NCBI RefSeq assembly: GCF_002305895.1
Contig: NZ_CP022203.1
Span: 2,272,501-2,336,500 of the forward strand
Source: Corallococcus macrosporus DSM 14697
GTDB lineage: Bacteria; Myxococcota; Myxococcia; Myxococcales; Myxococcaceae
Reading direction: 5' to 3'
Length of the DNA: 64,000 nt
Part shown: in pieces, positions 29,847 through 37,688 of the stretch
Numbering within the stretch: position 1 is the stretch's first letter
Layout of the letters: every line of letters begins with the position of its first letter
Translations under genes and position numbers: made by a program
The notes under the pieces: model-generated
The model's input: only the letters and a program-made list of their open reading frames with translations
What the model was told of the DNA's origin: nothing
Database searches by the model: none

Positions 29847-30212
29847 TCACCTCGCCATGACTGTGGCGACTTGAAGAAGGGCTTCCAGCTGCTCCCCATC
29901 CAGCTTCCGCGCCAGGTACAGCAACCGACGCAAGGAGGGCGTGTCGTCCTCCTTCGCGCGCGGCCCTTTCCCCCCATGGGATGGTTCCGTGAGGCCGAGC
30001 ATCTCCTCCGGAGACACCTTCAGCTCGGTACACAGCCGGTAAAAGGTGGGGATGCTGGGAAGCATCTGCCCGCGCTCCAGTCGGCTGTACACGGGGGGCA
30101 CCAGTCCGACGCGGGCTGCGGCATCGGTCCGGGTGAGGCCCATCTGCTCCCGCGCGGCCCGGGCCGTCGTGCCAATGGTGATTGCCAAGTCCTGGTCCAT
30201 GAGGTGAGGCAC
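29847..30212 (-). CDS. XRE-family transcriptional regulator A
   Basis: A 121-residue repressor-type protein with an N-terminal Cro/C1 helix-turn-helix (RAAREQMGLTRTDAAARVGLVPPVYSRLERG, then MLPSIPTFYRLCTEL) and a C-terminal helix (RLLYLARKLDGEQLEALLQV) that may dimerise. ATG 30200 is an alternative start. It is paralogous to the protein at 30253, with the same YSRLERGxMLPS block. It is convergent with the pseudokinase gene and has 40 bases to its paralogue, so the two are an operon. Confidence 0.85.
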   Translation of the reverse strand: MPHLMDQDLAITIGTTARAAREQMGLTRTDAAARVGLVPPVYSRLERGQMLPSIPTFYRLCTELKVSPEEMLGLTEPSHGGKGPRAKEDDTPSLRRLLYLARKLDGEQLEALLQVATVMAR

Positions 30213-30252
30213 ACTGTACCCGAGAAGGCTTCTTCTCCGGCACGTGCGCGAC

Positions 30253-30618
30253 TCACCGCATCGCTGGAATCAGCCTCAGAAGTGCCTTCACTTTCCGCTC
30301 ATCCAGTCGCCGCACCTGCTGCACCAGCAGTCGCACTGAAGGCGAGTCTGGAGGTGGCTCTGCGTGGAAGCCGTGGCCAAGTAGGGCGTCTGGCGACGTG
30401 CAGAGGACGGTGGCGAGGCGGTAGAGCGTGCGGACGCTGGGAAGCATTCGGCCACGCTCCAGGCGGCTGTAGACGGCGGAGGCGAGGCCCACCCGCTGCG
30501 CGACGTTGGCCTGGGTGAGGGAAAGGCGCAGCCGTGCCGCCCGGGCGTTGGCGCCAATGGTGCTCGCGAGCTCGAGCGACGACATAGCCTGTTGGCTCTC
30601 TGGTGACGAGGCGGGCAT
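30253..30618 (-). CDS. XRE-family transcriptional regulator B
   Basis: About 121 residues from ATG 30618; ATG 30585 matches the paralogue start better and TTG 30648 is possible. The HTH reads LRLSLTQANVAQRVGLASAVYSRLERG and then MLPSVRTLYRLATVL, clearly duplicated from the neighbour at 29847. The C-terminal helix (VRLLVQQVRRLDERKVKALLRL) is also shared. It is divergent from the kinase at 30814 and so is well placed to control that promoter and its own. Confidence 0.85.
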   Translation of the reverse strand: MPASSPESQQAMSSLELASTIGANARAARLRLSLTQANVAQRVGLASAVYSRLERGRMLPSVRTLYRLATVLCTSPDALLGHGFHAEPPPDSPSVRLLVQQVRRLDERKVKALLRLIPAMR

Positions 30619-30813
30619 GAGGGAGGAGGCGAGGGTGAGTCGCTCCAATGTAGCGAGTCATGCGAGCAACTGGCAATCCTCTGAGTAGGAATGCCTCCGG
30701 AAGCAGAGGACTGTCACTTCGGGGTTTGGTAGCGTGGTGGCTCTGCCGGGAGGGAGAAGCCGCATGCGGCAAGGTGGAGTCCTTCAGTCCGCAATGCCTG
30801 GGTGGGAGGCGTC

Positions 30814-32763
30814 ATGAGGGACGACGGGCCCCCGGCCGTGCTGTCCCCCGGGGACGTGGTGATGGGTTACACGGTGGTGAGTCAGTTGGGCCGGGGCGGC
30901 TTCGGCACCGTGTACCTCGCGACGCATGACGGACAGCCCTCCGCCTTGAAGTTGGTGGAGCGGCGGCGCATGGGTGGGCGGGTGGAGCGGGAAGTCTCCA
31001 TCCTCTTGCGCCTCAAGCACGCCAACGTGGTGGGGATTCGCGGTTTCTCCTTCTGGCAGGAGGGGGAGCACGAGTTCGCCATCATCGTCATGGAGTACGT
31101 CGAGGGGCGGCAGCTGGACGCGTGGGTGAAGGAGGAGAACCCCTCGGCTCGAGAGGTAGCGAGGGTGACGCTCGATGTGGCGCGGGCGCTGGCGGCCTCG
31201 CACGAGGCGGGGGTGGTGCACCGGGACGTGAAGGAGTCCAACGTCATGGTGCGCGACGCGGACGGCGTCGCAGTGGTGGTGGACTACGGGGTGGGGGACT
31301 ACAAGGGCGCCCCCGGTGTCACCCAGTCCATGATTCCACCTGGGACGACGGAGTACCGCCCGCCGGAGATGTGGCGCTTCATGGAGAATCCCATGGGGGG
31401 CGGCGGAACTCGCTACGTGCCGGGCCCGGCGGACGACGTGTGGGCCCTGGGGGTTGTCCTCTACCGCCTCCTCACCGCGAGGTGGCCTTTTGAAGCCGAG
31501 GATGACCAGGCCTTCATCAACGCTGTCCTCACGCAGTCGCCCGTGCCGCCCCATGTCGCCAACCGGTACGTCCCGGAGAAGCTGGGCATGTTGTGCATGC
31601 GGCTGCTGGAGAAGGAGCCTGCAGAGCGTCCCGAGGCGAGCGCAGTCTGTGATGCCTTGGCGGAGGTGCTAGTCGAGGCGGAAGGGGAGGCGTGGGACAG
31701 CCCCCTGTGCGACACGTATGGCCCGCACTCGGCAACCACCGAGGGGGAGGTGGACGAGCTCATGCAGTGGGCGAAGGTGCCCTTGCGCCAGCTGCGCCGT
31801 GGCAATGCGCCCGGGCCGGAGCTGCCGGAGGCCCCCAGCGAAGGTCCGCCCGCGGAGTTGCTGCCCCAGGCCGCTCCGGTGGCTGCTGCCACGCCGCCTG
31901 TCGAAGCGGAGCTGCTGGGATCGGAGCTGGAGGAGGGGCTGGGCGCCGCAGAGAGTGCGGCGGAATCCGCGCTGGCGGCCCCCATCGTCGAGGTAGGGCG
32001 GCGCTCGTTCTTCTCGCGACTCAGAGTGGGGCGCGTGCTGGGTGTGGGGCTGCTGGTCGGCGCCCTGGCGGCAGGGGCGCTTCTCTCGCAGCGGACGCCT
32101 CCGGCACCGGAGGCTCAAGCCCCCTCCGCCCCTGGCCAAGAAGTAGCGACATATACAAAGAAACCTCAAGCTGCCCGAGCCGCAGCTCCCACTGGGCCGG
32201 AGGCAACACCTGCGGCCGTCGCGCCTCCCGCGACGCTTCCCGAGGTGACTGCCACCGTGACGACACTCCAGAGTGACACCCCTTCCTCCCCACCGATGCC
32301 TGCCAAGAAGGCCGCGAGGAACGTCCGCAATGTCCTGGCGACGATGGCTCTCTGTGGCGCGCTTGGCTGCACGGGCCCGCAGGTGCGCTCGCCGCCTGAG
32401 CCCGAGCCGTGCCCGGAAGGGGCCACCGAGGGCATGAAGAGGCTAGGCCTGGGTATTGGGGGTGAGGAGACCGCGACTTTCCCCATCAATGGGCCTCCCA
32501 AAGTCATAACGGTGAAGGAGGGCACTGCTCAGGTCCGCCTGCTGGACGGTAGAACCTTTCTGTCCGGGCGATTCATCGTGGGGGACCGCCTCTATGGTCG
32601 GCTGACTCGAGCGCGCACGAGCAAAGGCACCTTTCCGGTGTGCTTGGAGTTGCAAGATACATCGGGGATGCGTGGGCTGGAGATCGAATCTGGCGGGGGG
32701 GATTCTGGTGAGGTTCGCGTCTTTTCTACAGTTACCCTGAGGGCGGTACGCGAGTTCGAATGA
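30814..32763 (+). CDS. Ser/Thr protein kinase fused to lipoprotein-like C-terminus
   Basis: A 649-residue membrane kinase. ATG 30814 follows GGGAGG. The kinase domain (1-290) has GRGGFGTVYLA, the Lys in ALKLVE, VVHRDVKESNVMV, VVDYGVGD (DYG for DFG, metal Asp kept), YRPPEM and DDVWALGVVLYRLL, so it should be active. A Pro/Ala/Glu-rich linker leads to a membrane helix (VLGVGLLVGALAAGALL, about residue 410). A second hydrophobic stretch at about residue 500 ends in a lipobox-like ALGC, preceded by an in-frame ATG (32296), followed by a beta domain ending at 32763. That part looks like a separate lipoprotein joined to the kinase. Confidence 0.85.
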   Translation: MRDDGPPAVLSPGDVVMGYTVVSQLGRGGFGTVYLATHDGQPSALKLVERRRMGGRVEREVSILLRLKHANVVGIRGFSFWQEGEHEFAIIVMEYVEGRQLDAWVKEENPSAREVARVTLDVARALAASHEAGVVHRDVKESNVMVRDADGVAVVVDYGVGDYKGAPGVTQSMIPPGTTEYRPPEMWRFMENPMGGGGTRYVPGPADDVWALGVVLYRLLTARWPFEAEDDQAFINAVLTQSPVPPHVANRYVPEKLGMLCMRLLEKEPAERPEASAVCDALAEVLVEAEGEAWDSPLCDTYGPHSATTEGEVDELMQWAKVPLRQLRRGNAPGPELPEAPSEGPPAELLPQAAPVAAATPPVEAELLGSELEEGLGAAESAAESALAAPIVEVGRRSFFSRLRVGRVLGVGLLVGALAAGALLSQRTPPAPEAQAPSAPGQEVATYTKKPQAARAAAPTGPEATPAAVAPPATLPEVTATVTTLQSDTPSSPPMPAKKAARNVRNVLATMALCGALGCTGPQVRSPPEPEPCPEGATEGMKRLGLGIGGEETATFPINGPPKVITVKEGTAQVRLLDGRTFLSGRFIVGDRLYGRLTRARTSKGTFPVCLELQDTSGMRGLEIESGGGDSGEVRVFSTVTLRAVREFE

Positions 32764-32837
32764 AATGATTTTCACCAGCAGCTGCCCATTGGTCACAGGA
32801 ATTAGTGCTGCTGGTTTCGCCCAGGAGTGTTGAGCGC

Positions 32838-33758
32838 GTGCAACATCCAGTGTCGACCGTTCTCCTCTTTTTTCTACTCTTAGGCGAAGGAACAGCTCGG
32901 GCGCAGCAGGCACCTTCTCCAGCGGGAATGGGCGTTCGTCGCGTCGAATTGGCACCGGAAGACGCCCAAGTGGTTGCGGAGGTGGCGGTGAGCCCAGGGC
33001 TGTCAACGGTGTTTATCTTTGACTCCGAGGTGAGCCGCGAAGGGGTGGAACTGCAGGGGCGTAATCGCTTCACCGTTCTAGACGCCGGACAAAGCACGTT
33101 GCGTCTTGTTCCTTCAGAACGAATCTCCGCAGGAGATCGGCTCAGGCTGACTGTGCGCTTCCTGGATGGGGCGGCGCCAGCAACCGCGACGTTCGTCCTG
33201 ATCGCACATCCCGCACGGCCGGAAGCGCTCGTCGAGGTGTATCGCCGCAAGAGGGGCGTTGAAACGTACCAAGAAGAAGCTCGGCAGGCGCGTGCTGAGG
33301 CCCAACAGTGCAAAGAGGAGAACGAGCGTCTGCGTGGTGAACGAAACGCTCCTGGTGGATTGACGGGGCTCATCTCGACCGCGGTGTTGGATAAACGAGG
33401 GGTTGATTTTCGCGACTTGAGCCCGACGGTCGCTCAGTCCCCTGGAGTCTTGCCTGTCGCTCGTTCAGTCTACACGTATCGCTCATCACAGCGGGTCGCG
33501 GTGGTGGTTGAGTTTGATGCGGCAGGGGCCGCGCAACCCTGGACTGCAAATGGGGCGACTCTCCGGGGCAAGGCCAACGAGGAGTTGAAGGTGCTTCAGG
33601 TGTGGCAGTCCGGCCCCGTGTCCCCAGAGTTGAGGGGCCTGCGAGTGGTAGTGGAAGCGGAAGCAGCATCAGATGCTCCTCGAGGGAGCTTTACGCTCAA
33701 GCTCTGGGAGGCGGACGGGCCCCGCACCGTCACTCTTGGAAACGTGACATTCCCATAA
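32838..33758 (+). CDS. DUF2381 family exported protein
   Basis: A 306-residue protein of the DUF2381 paralogous family, found nearly only in myxobacteria. GTG 32838 follows AGGAGTG; GTG 32805 is an upstream alternative. Signal peptide: VSTVLLFFLLLGEGTARAQ. Then a beta-sandwich (RRVELAPEDA, VFIFDSEVSREGVELQGRN, RLTVRFLDGAAPATATFVL), a short coiled coil (YQEEARQARAEAQQCKEENERL) and a second beta domain (YRSSQRVAVVVEFDAAGAAQPW). DUF2381 genes commonly pair with Ser/Thr kinases in these bacteria, as here (gap of 74 bases), so it may be a periplasmic sensor or target. Confidence 0.85.
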   Translation: MQHPVSTVLLFFLLLGEGTARAQQAPSPAGMGVRRVELAPEDAQVVAEVAVSPGLSTVFIFDSEVSREGVELQGRNRFTVLDAGQSTLRLVPSERISAGDRLRLTVRFLDGAAPATATFVLIAHPARPEALVEVYRRKRGVETYQEEARQARAEAQQCKEENERLRGERNAPGGLTGLISTAVLDKRGVDFRDLSPTVAQSPGVLPVARSVYTYRSSQRVAVVVEFDAAGAAQPWTANGATLRGKANEELKVLQVWQSGPVSPELRGLRVVVEAEAASDAPRGSFTLKLWEADGPRTVTLGNVTFP

Positions 33759-34010
33759 TAGAATACTAGAGGTGCCCGTTTGGGCGAGCGTCAGCCTCAA
33801 GCTTCGAGATCTGGTGGTAGTCGCTTTGGTTCTGGGCTCGAATGTTCCTTGCAGCGTCTCTTTCAGTCGACCATCTTCTTCGATGTGAGAACGCACGAAT
33901 TCACGTTCGGCTCCGAGTGCGAAAGACGCAAGGCTCATGTTACCGTGCTCTAATGGCTTTGTCGGCTGCTCTACCTCGATGACCACGAGGACTTCGCCGT
34001 TTGCGTCCTA
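33750..34010 (-). pseudogene. Possible gene fragment opposite to DUF2381 gene
   Basis: A coding-like stretch on the minus strand (NGEVLVVIEVEQPTKPLEHG, then MSLASFALGAEREFVRSHIEEDGRL) without convincing ends: a TAG precedes it and beyond about 33780 it loses coding character. It looks like a remnant. Otherwise the 340 bases between the DUF2381 and OLD genes hold nothing I can name. Confidence 0.25.
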
Positions 34011-34100
34011 TATGCCCTATTCCCGGCGCTCACTACGACGTAAGGAACGGCCCAACGCTTATGCTTTGCGCGTGTAAGCACGGCTTTGTAAGGTTGTCTG

Positions 34101-35867
34101 ATGAGTCCATCTCTCTTCCTGCAGCAAATCACGTTCAGCGGTGGTGCGAGCATTGAGCTCGAACCCGACTCCATTGTCGTCATCGTCGGTCCAAACAACG
34201 CTGGGAAAAGCGAGACGCTTCGCGAGACTCTCGGTCTGGTGGTGATAAATGGTGAAAAGACGCGCCATGTCGTCTCTAGCGTGACGGTGGGGCGTTCCGG
34301 GACTGCAGATGAGTTTATTCGGCGGATGGCCCCCTACCGTCTCCCGAATTCTCCGCACTACGACCTCAAAGTGCTTGAGGACTCGACGCCGCCTTCGGGG
34401 TTCCGGAGCGACAGCCGCATGTGGGACACCTTGATGGGCGTCAAGCTTGCACGGGTACACGAAACTGAGCTCCGGATGTTTTGGGAGAAGAGGGGCTTCG
34501 AGGGCTTCACCGCACTCTTTTTCTTTCTGCTCGACATTTCTACCCGCTTCAATGCCATCGAGCCCGCCAAGGTCTTCAATCTCGCGACAGGCATCCCATA
34601 CCTCCCCATCCAGAAAATGTGTGTGGATCCGGGGCTGGCGGAACGGCTCAGCCGCTCTTTTCAACGCGCCTTCGGGCAAGCGCTCATCGTCAACCGGACC
34701 GCAGGTTCGAAGATGCCGCTCCATTGCGGCGAACTGCCTCGCTTGGAGCCTGGCGAAGATCGGGTCTCCCCTAGCTACGCCCAAAGGCTTGAAGCGCTTC
34801 CTTTGCTCCACCAGCAGGGGGACGGGATGCGCAGCTTCGCGGGCTGCCTCCTCCAGGTCGCGGCTGTCGACAAATCTGTTGTCATGATCGACGAACCCGA
34901 GGCATTCCTCCATCCACCTCAAGCACGCTATCTCGGAACGCTGTTGGCCAAGGAGAAGCCTGCCGGGCGCCAGCTTATCATCGCTACTCACAGCGGAGAT
35001 TTGCTTCGTGGCCTCCTAGATGCCAGCCCCTCAGCCCTCAAGGTCATTCGACTCACTCGCGAGGGGAACCTCAACCATGCGCGTGCGCTGAATACTGACC
35101 AAATTAGGATGCTTTGGGGTGATCCGATTCTTCGCTTCTCCAATGCCTTGGACAGCCTCTTTCATGAGCAGGTCGTGCTTTGTGAGGCGGATGGTGATTG
35201 CCGATTCTATTCCGCAATTTTGGATGCGATTCAGCCCGTGGATACGGACATCCGGATGCCCGACGTCATGTTCACGAGCACAGGGGGTAAGCACAAGATG
35301 CCGACGATTGCTAAAGCCCTTGCCTGCATTGGCGTCCCCACACGAGCCGTGGCGGACTTCGATATCTTGAACAGCGACTCCCCTCTCAAGGATGCCATCT
35401 GTGCCCTTGGCGGCTCGTGGGACGACTTTCAATCACGTTGGAAACAGGTCAAGGCAGGCGTTGAGCAATTAAGGCCGGAACTGGAGACCACTTACGTTCG
35501 AAATGAGGTGGAAAAGCTCCTGCGCCAGGTCAGCACTCCGACCTTCCCGAATGATGTGGCAAAGAGCATCAGGGAGGTGCTCAAGCGCGCTTCGCCCTGG
35601 GATGTGGCGAAGCAGCAAGGCTTGGCCGCGGTACCCAAGGGGCCGGCGCGCCAAGTTGCTGAGAAACTTCTCGCTGACCTCAAACGACTAGGTCTCTTCG
35701 TAGTCGAGTGGGGAGAGATGGAGAGCTTCGACCCATTCATCGGTGGACATGGAAACGCTTGGCTCATGGAGGTGTTGCGTAAGGACCTCCGGCAGGATCC
35801 CCACCTTGAGAACGCCAGGAGGTTCGTCCGCGGATTGTTTTCCCTCGACCCTGCTAGCCCGACCTAG
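34101..35867 (+). CDS. OLD-family ATPase with TOPRIM nuclease domain
   Basis: A 588-residue stand-alone OLD (overcoming lysogenization defect) protein. ATPase: Walker A VGPNNAGKSE near residue 30, an ABC-type signature-like QGDGMRSFAGCLL, Walker B VVMIDEPEAFLHPPQ, and the switch His in IIATHSGD. TOPRIM: VVLCEADGDCRFY with the invariant Glu, and RAVADFDILN with the DxD-like acidic pair. Class 1 OLD proteins act alone; a GajB-like UvrD helicase that would make Gabija is absent downstream. Such proteins cleave DNA and defend against phages. Its base composition is less GC-rich than the phage arms. A defence role is an inference. Confidence 0.85.
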   Translation: MSPSLFLQQITFSGGASIELEPDSIVVIVGPNNAGKSETLRETLGLVVINGEKTRHVVSSVTVGRSGTADEFIRRMAPYRLPNSPHYDLKVLEDSTPPSGFRSDSRMWDTLMGVKLARVHETELRMFWEKRGFEGFTALFFFLLDISTRFNAIEPAKVFNLATGIPYLPIQKMCVDPGLAERLSRSFQRAFGQALIVNRTAGSKMPLHCGELPRLEPGEDRVSPSYAQRLEALPLLHQQGDGMRSFAGCLLQVAAVDKSVVMIDEPEAFLHPPQARYLGTLLAKEKPAGRQLIIATHSGDLLRGLLDASPSALKVIRLTREGNLNHARALNTDQIRMLWGDPILRFSNALDSLFHEQVVLCEADGDCRFYSAILDAIQPVDTDIRMPDVMFTSTGGKHKMPTIAKALACIGVPTRAVADFDILNSDSPLKDAICALGGSWDDFQSRWKQVKAGVEQLRPELETTYVRNEVEKLLRQVSTPTFPNDVAKSIREVLKRASPWDVAKQQGLAAVPKGPARQVAEKLLADLKRLGLFVVEWGEMESFDPFIGGHGNAWLMEVLRKDLRQDPHLENARRFVRGLFSLDPASPT

Positions 35868-36104
35868 ACCTGGTAGGAGAATGCTTCGATGGTCGGCTAG
35901 GGCATTTCACGGGGGAGTTGTGCCTTCGCTCTTCCCTAAAAGGGCGTTTATTCACTCTCTGTCGATTCGATGGTCCTGGGTTTTCTGGCCCGAATGCTCT
36001 AATTGGCCGGTTGTCGTGCCTGCTTGGTCGCCCGTGGGAAGCCAGGACGTAGGGGAAGGCTGCGGACCTTAGCGAGATTTCGGGCTTGCTCTCCGGAACC
36101 TGAA

Positions 36105-36515
36105 TCACTTGGCTTCGCTGACCGTCCCGTCGTTGTTGACGCGATATCGCAAGCCTCCGCGCGCTTCGCCAGCAACTGCAATATGGTAGGTGCGTCCGCG
36201 TGTCAGCAGTCTTGCAGGTTGTAGTTCCTCGAAGCCGTAGGGGAGGACACCGTAGTTGAGGTGCGCTGGGAACGGCCCGGTGCGCGGTGGCAGCGCGCGA
36301 ATGGACCACATGTGAGTGCCGTCAACGTCCATGACGCTGATGGAGTCGTACCGAGGTGAGTCCCCAGGTTGGGACGGCTCCCGGATGACGAAAGCGGGAG
36401 AGGGAATCCGTTCTGCGGCAGATGCCAACTCCACGATGAGCGGCGGCTCGCAGGCGCCGACCAACGTGGCAAGGAGGACTGCCACCATGAGCCGCAGGAG
36501 CCAGTTATGGCGCAT
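36105..36515 (-). CDS. Small lipoprotein next to DUF4157 protease
   Basis: A 136-residue protein with a lipoprotein signal (LLRLMVAVLLATLVGAC, Cys at 22). The mature part is a small beta domain (SISVMDVDGTHMWSIRALPP, YHIAVAGEARGGLRYRV). ATG 36515 lies two bases after the DUF4157 stop, so the genes are co-transcribed. A periplasm-facing lipoprotein tightly linked to a secreted-type protease could be its inhibitor or immunity protein; no family recognised. Confidence 0.65.
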   Translation of the reverse strand: MRHNWLLRLMVAVLLATLVGACEPPLIVELASAAERIPSPAFVIREPSQPGDSPRYDSISVMDVDGTHMWSIRALPPRTGPFPAHLNYGVLPYGFEELQPARLLTRGRTYHIAVAGEARGGLRYRVNNDGTVSEAK

Positions 36516-36517
36516 GG

Positions 36518-37579
36518 CTACGGCGCTCCACGTCCGGCCCGGACTTCGCGCAGCGCCGCTTCGAGTTGGGCGGTGTAGTCCACTCCATCGACGTAGAGTC
36601 GCTTAGGTGGCGTCTCGAAGAAGCCGGCGCGGTATCCCTGCTCCAGTAGCTCGGCCTGCTGCTCCGGGTTCATCTCGCTCCAGCCTTTCCCCTCCCGGAG
36701 GGCTTTTCCGAGGTTGTAGCCGTCGCCGAAGGTTTGGGCGAAGAGAGCCTCGCTCATGTAGTCGGTGCCGCCATTCTGGTGCTGCCAGACGTGCGCGGCC
36801 TCGTGGACGAGCAGGTCCGCCTGCAGCGGGAGGAATCGCTTGGGAATATAGATGGTGTTCCCGTGGGCAAATGGCCGGCCGGATGCCGTGAGGAGTCCCG
36901 CGTCGCCCTCCTTGATGCTGATGCTTGAGTAGTCGAGGGCGTCGCCGTACACCTGCCGAAGAGCGGCTTCCTCGTCTCCTGTCAGCCCTCGCCGGACCGG
37001 CTCCACGCCCAGAAGCGTCTGGACTGCGCTGAGTGCCCGGCCGCCCACCATGAGCACCGCGTCGACCGGCGTCTGGCCCAACTGCACCAGGCCGCGCGCG
37101 AGCTCGCCGAAACCCTCCCGGAAGCGCCCGGTGAACACCTGCCCAAGGCCGCTGGCCAGCGTCTGCGTAGCCTCCATGCCGTTACGCACGAGTCCCACGA
37201 CAGCGTCCTTTGCGCCCGTCACGAGGCCACCGACGGCGTCTCCCACCCGCCGAAGCCCTCCGGTTACGATGGAGCCAATGCGGCTCAGGAGACCCTTCGT
37301 CGCCGATTTCTCCTCGGCCCCGTGAGCCTTGAGGTCCGCTGGGGGTATGCGTTCAGCCACCGCGATAGCTCCCGGCCGCACGCTGGCGAGGGCGAGGGCC
37401 GTAGCCGCGGATTCAGATGCTGGTCCCTGCGGCCCCGTGGCGCGGCTGCCGAAGGACTCGACGACGTTGCCCGCCTTCATGGCGTCTGCTCCGCGTGGGC
37501 GAGCCGCGCCCTTGACTGCCTCCGGTGGCTCGGGCTCAAGCCCTTGCAAAGCGGTGCTGCGTGACGTGATGGATTCCAT
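36518..37579 (-). CDS. DUF4157 zinc metallopeptidase-like (eCIS core domain) protein
   Basis: A 353-residue protein. The DUF4157 signature is in the C-terminal half: IYIPKRFLPLQADLLVHEAAHVWQHQNGG, with the HExxH zinc motif (HEAAH). The N-terminal 160 residues are Ala/Gly-rich with amphipathic repeats (LVTGAKDAVVGLVRNGMEA, GLGQVFTGRFREGFGEL), as in effectors that cross membranes. There is no signal peptide. DUF4157 proteins occur with contractile injection systems and as toxin modules. It lies between a Cys-rich lipoprotein gene and a small lipoprotein gene in the same direction. The protease label is from the motif, not from a known substrate. Confidence 0.8.
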   Translation of the reverse strand: MESITSRSTALQGLEPEPPEAVKGAARPRGADAMKAGNVVESFGSRATGPQGPASESAATALALASVRPGAIAVAERIPPADLKAHGAEEKSATKGLLSRIGSIVTGGLRRVGDAVGGLVTGAKDAVVGLVRNGMEATQTLASGLGQVFTGRFREGFGELARGLVQLGQTPVDAVLMVGGRALSAVQTLLGVEPVRRGLTGDEEAALRQVYGDALDYSSISIKEGDAGLLTASGRPFAHGNTIYIPKRFLPLQADLLVHEAAHVWQHQNGGTDYMSEALFAQTFGDGYNLGKALREGKGWSEMNPEQQAELLEQGYRAGFFETPPKRLYVDGVDYTAQLEAALREVRAGRGAP

Positions 37580-37688
37580 TGGTGTTCCTGGTGGTGGGAG
37601 GGGCCGACACAGCCTCGCGGCCAGTGCTCCGGCGGCGAGTTGGGCCGCGAGGGTTCTGATTTGAAGGGGGAGACCGCCTGGCCGCGCG

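Noticed and set aside
34101-36100. Gabija (GajA/GajB) system
   Set aside because: The OLD protein fits GajA in outline, but no UvrD/PcrA-like helicase gene follows.
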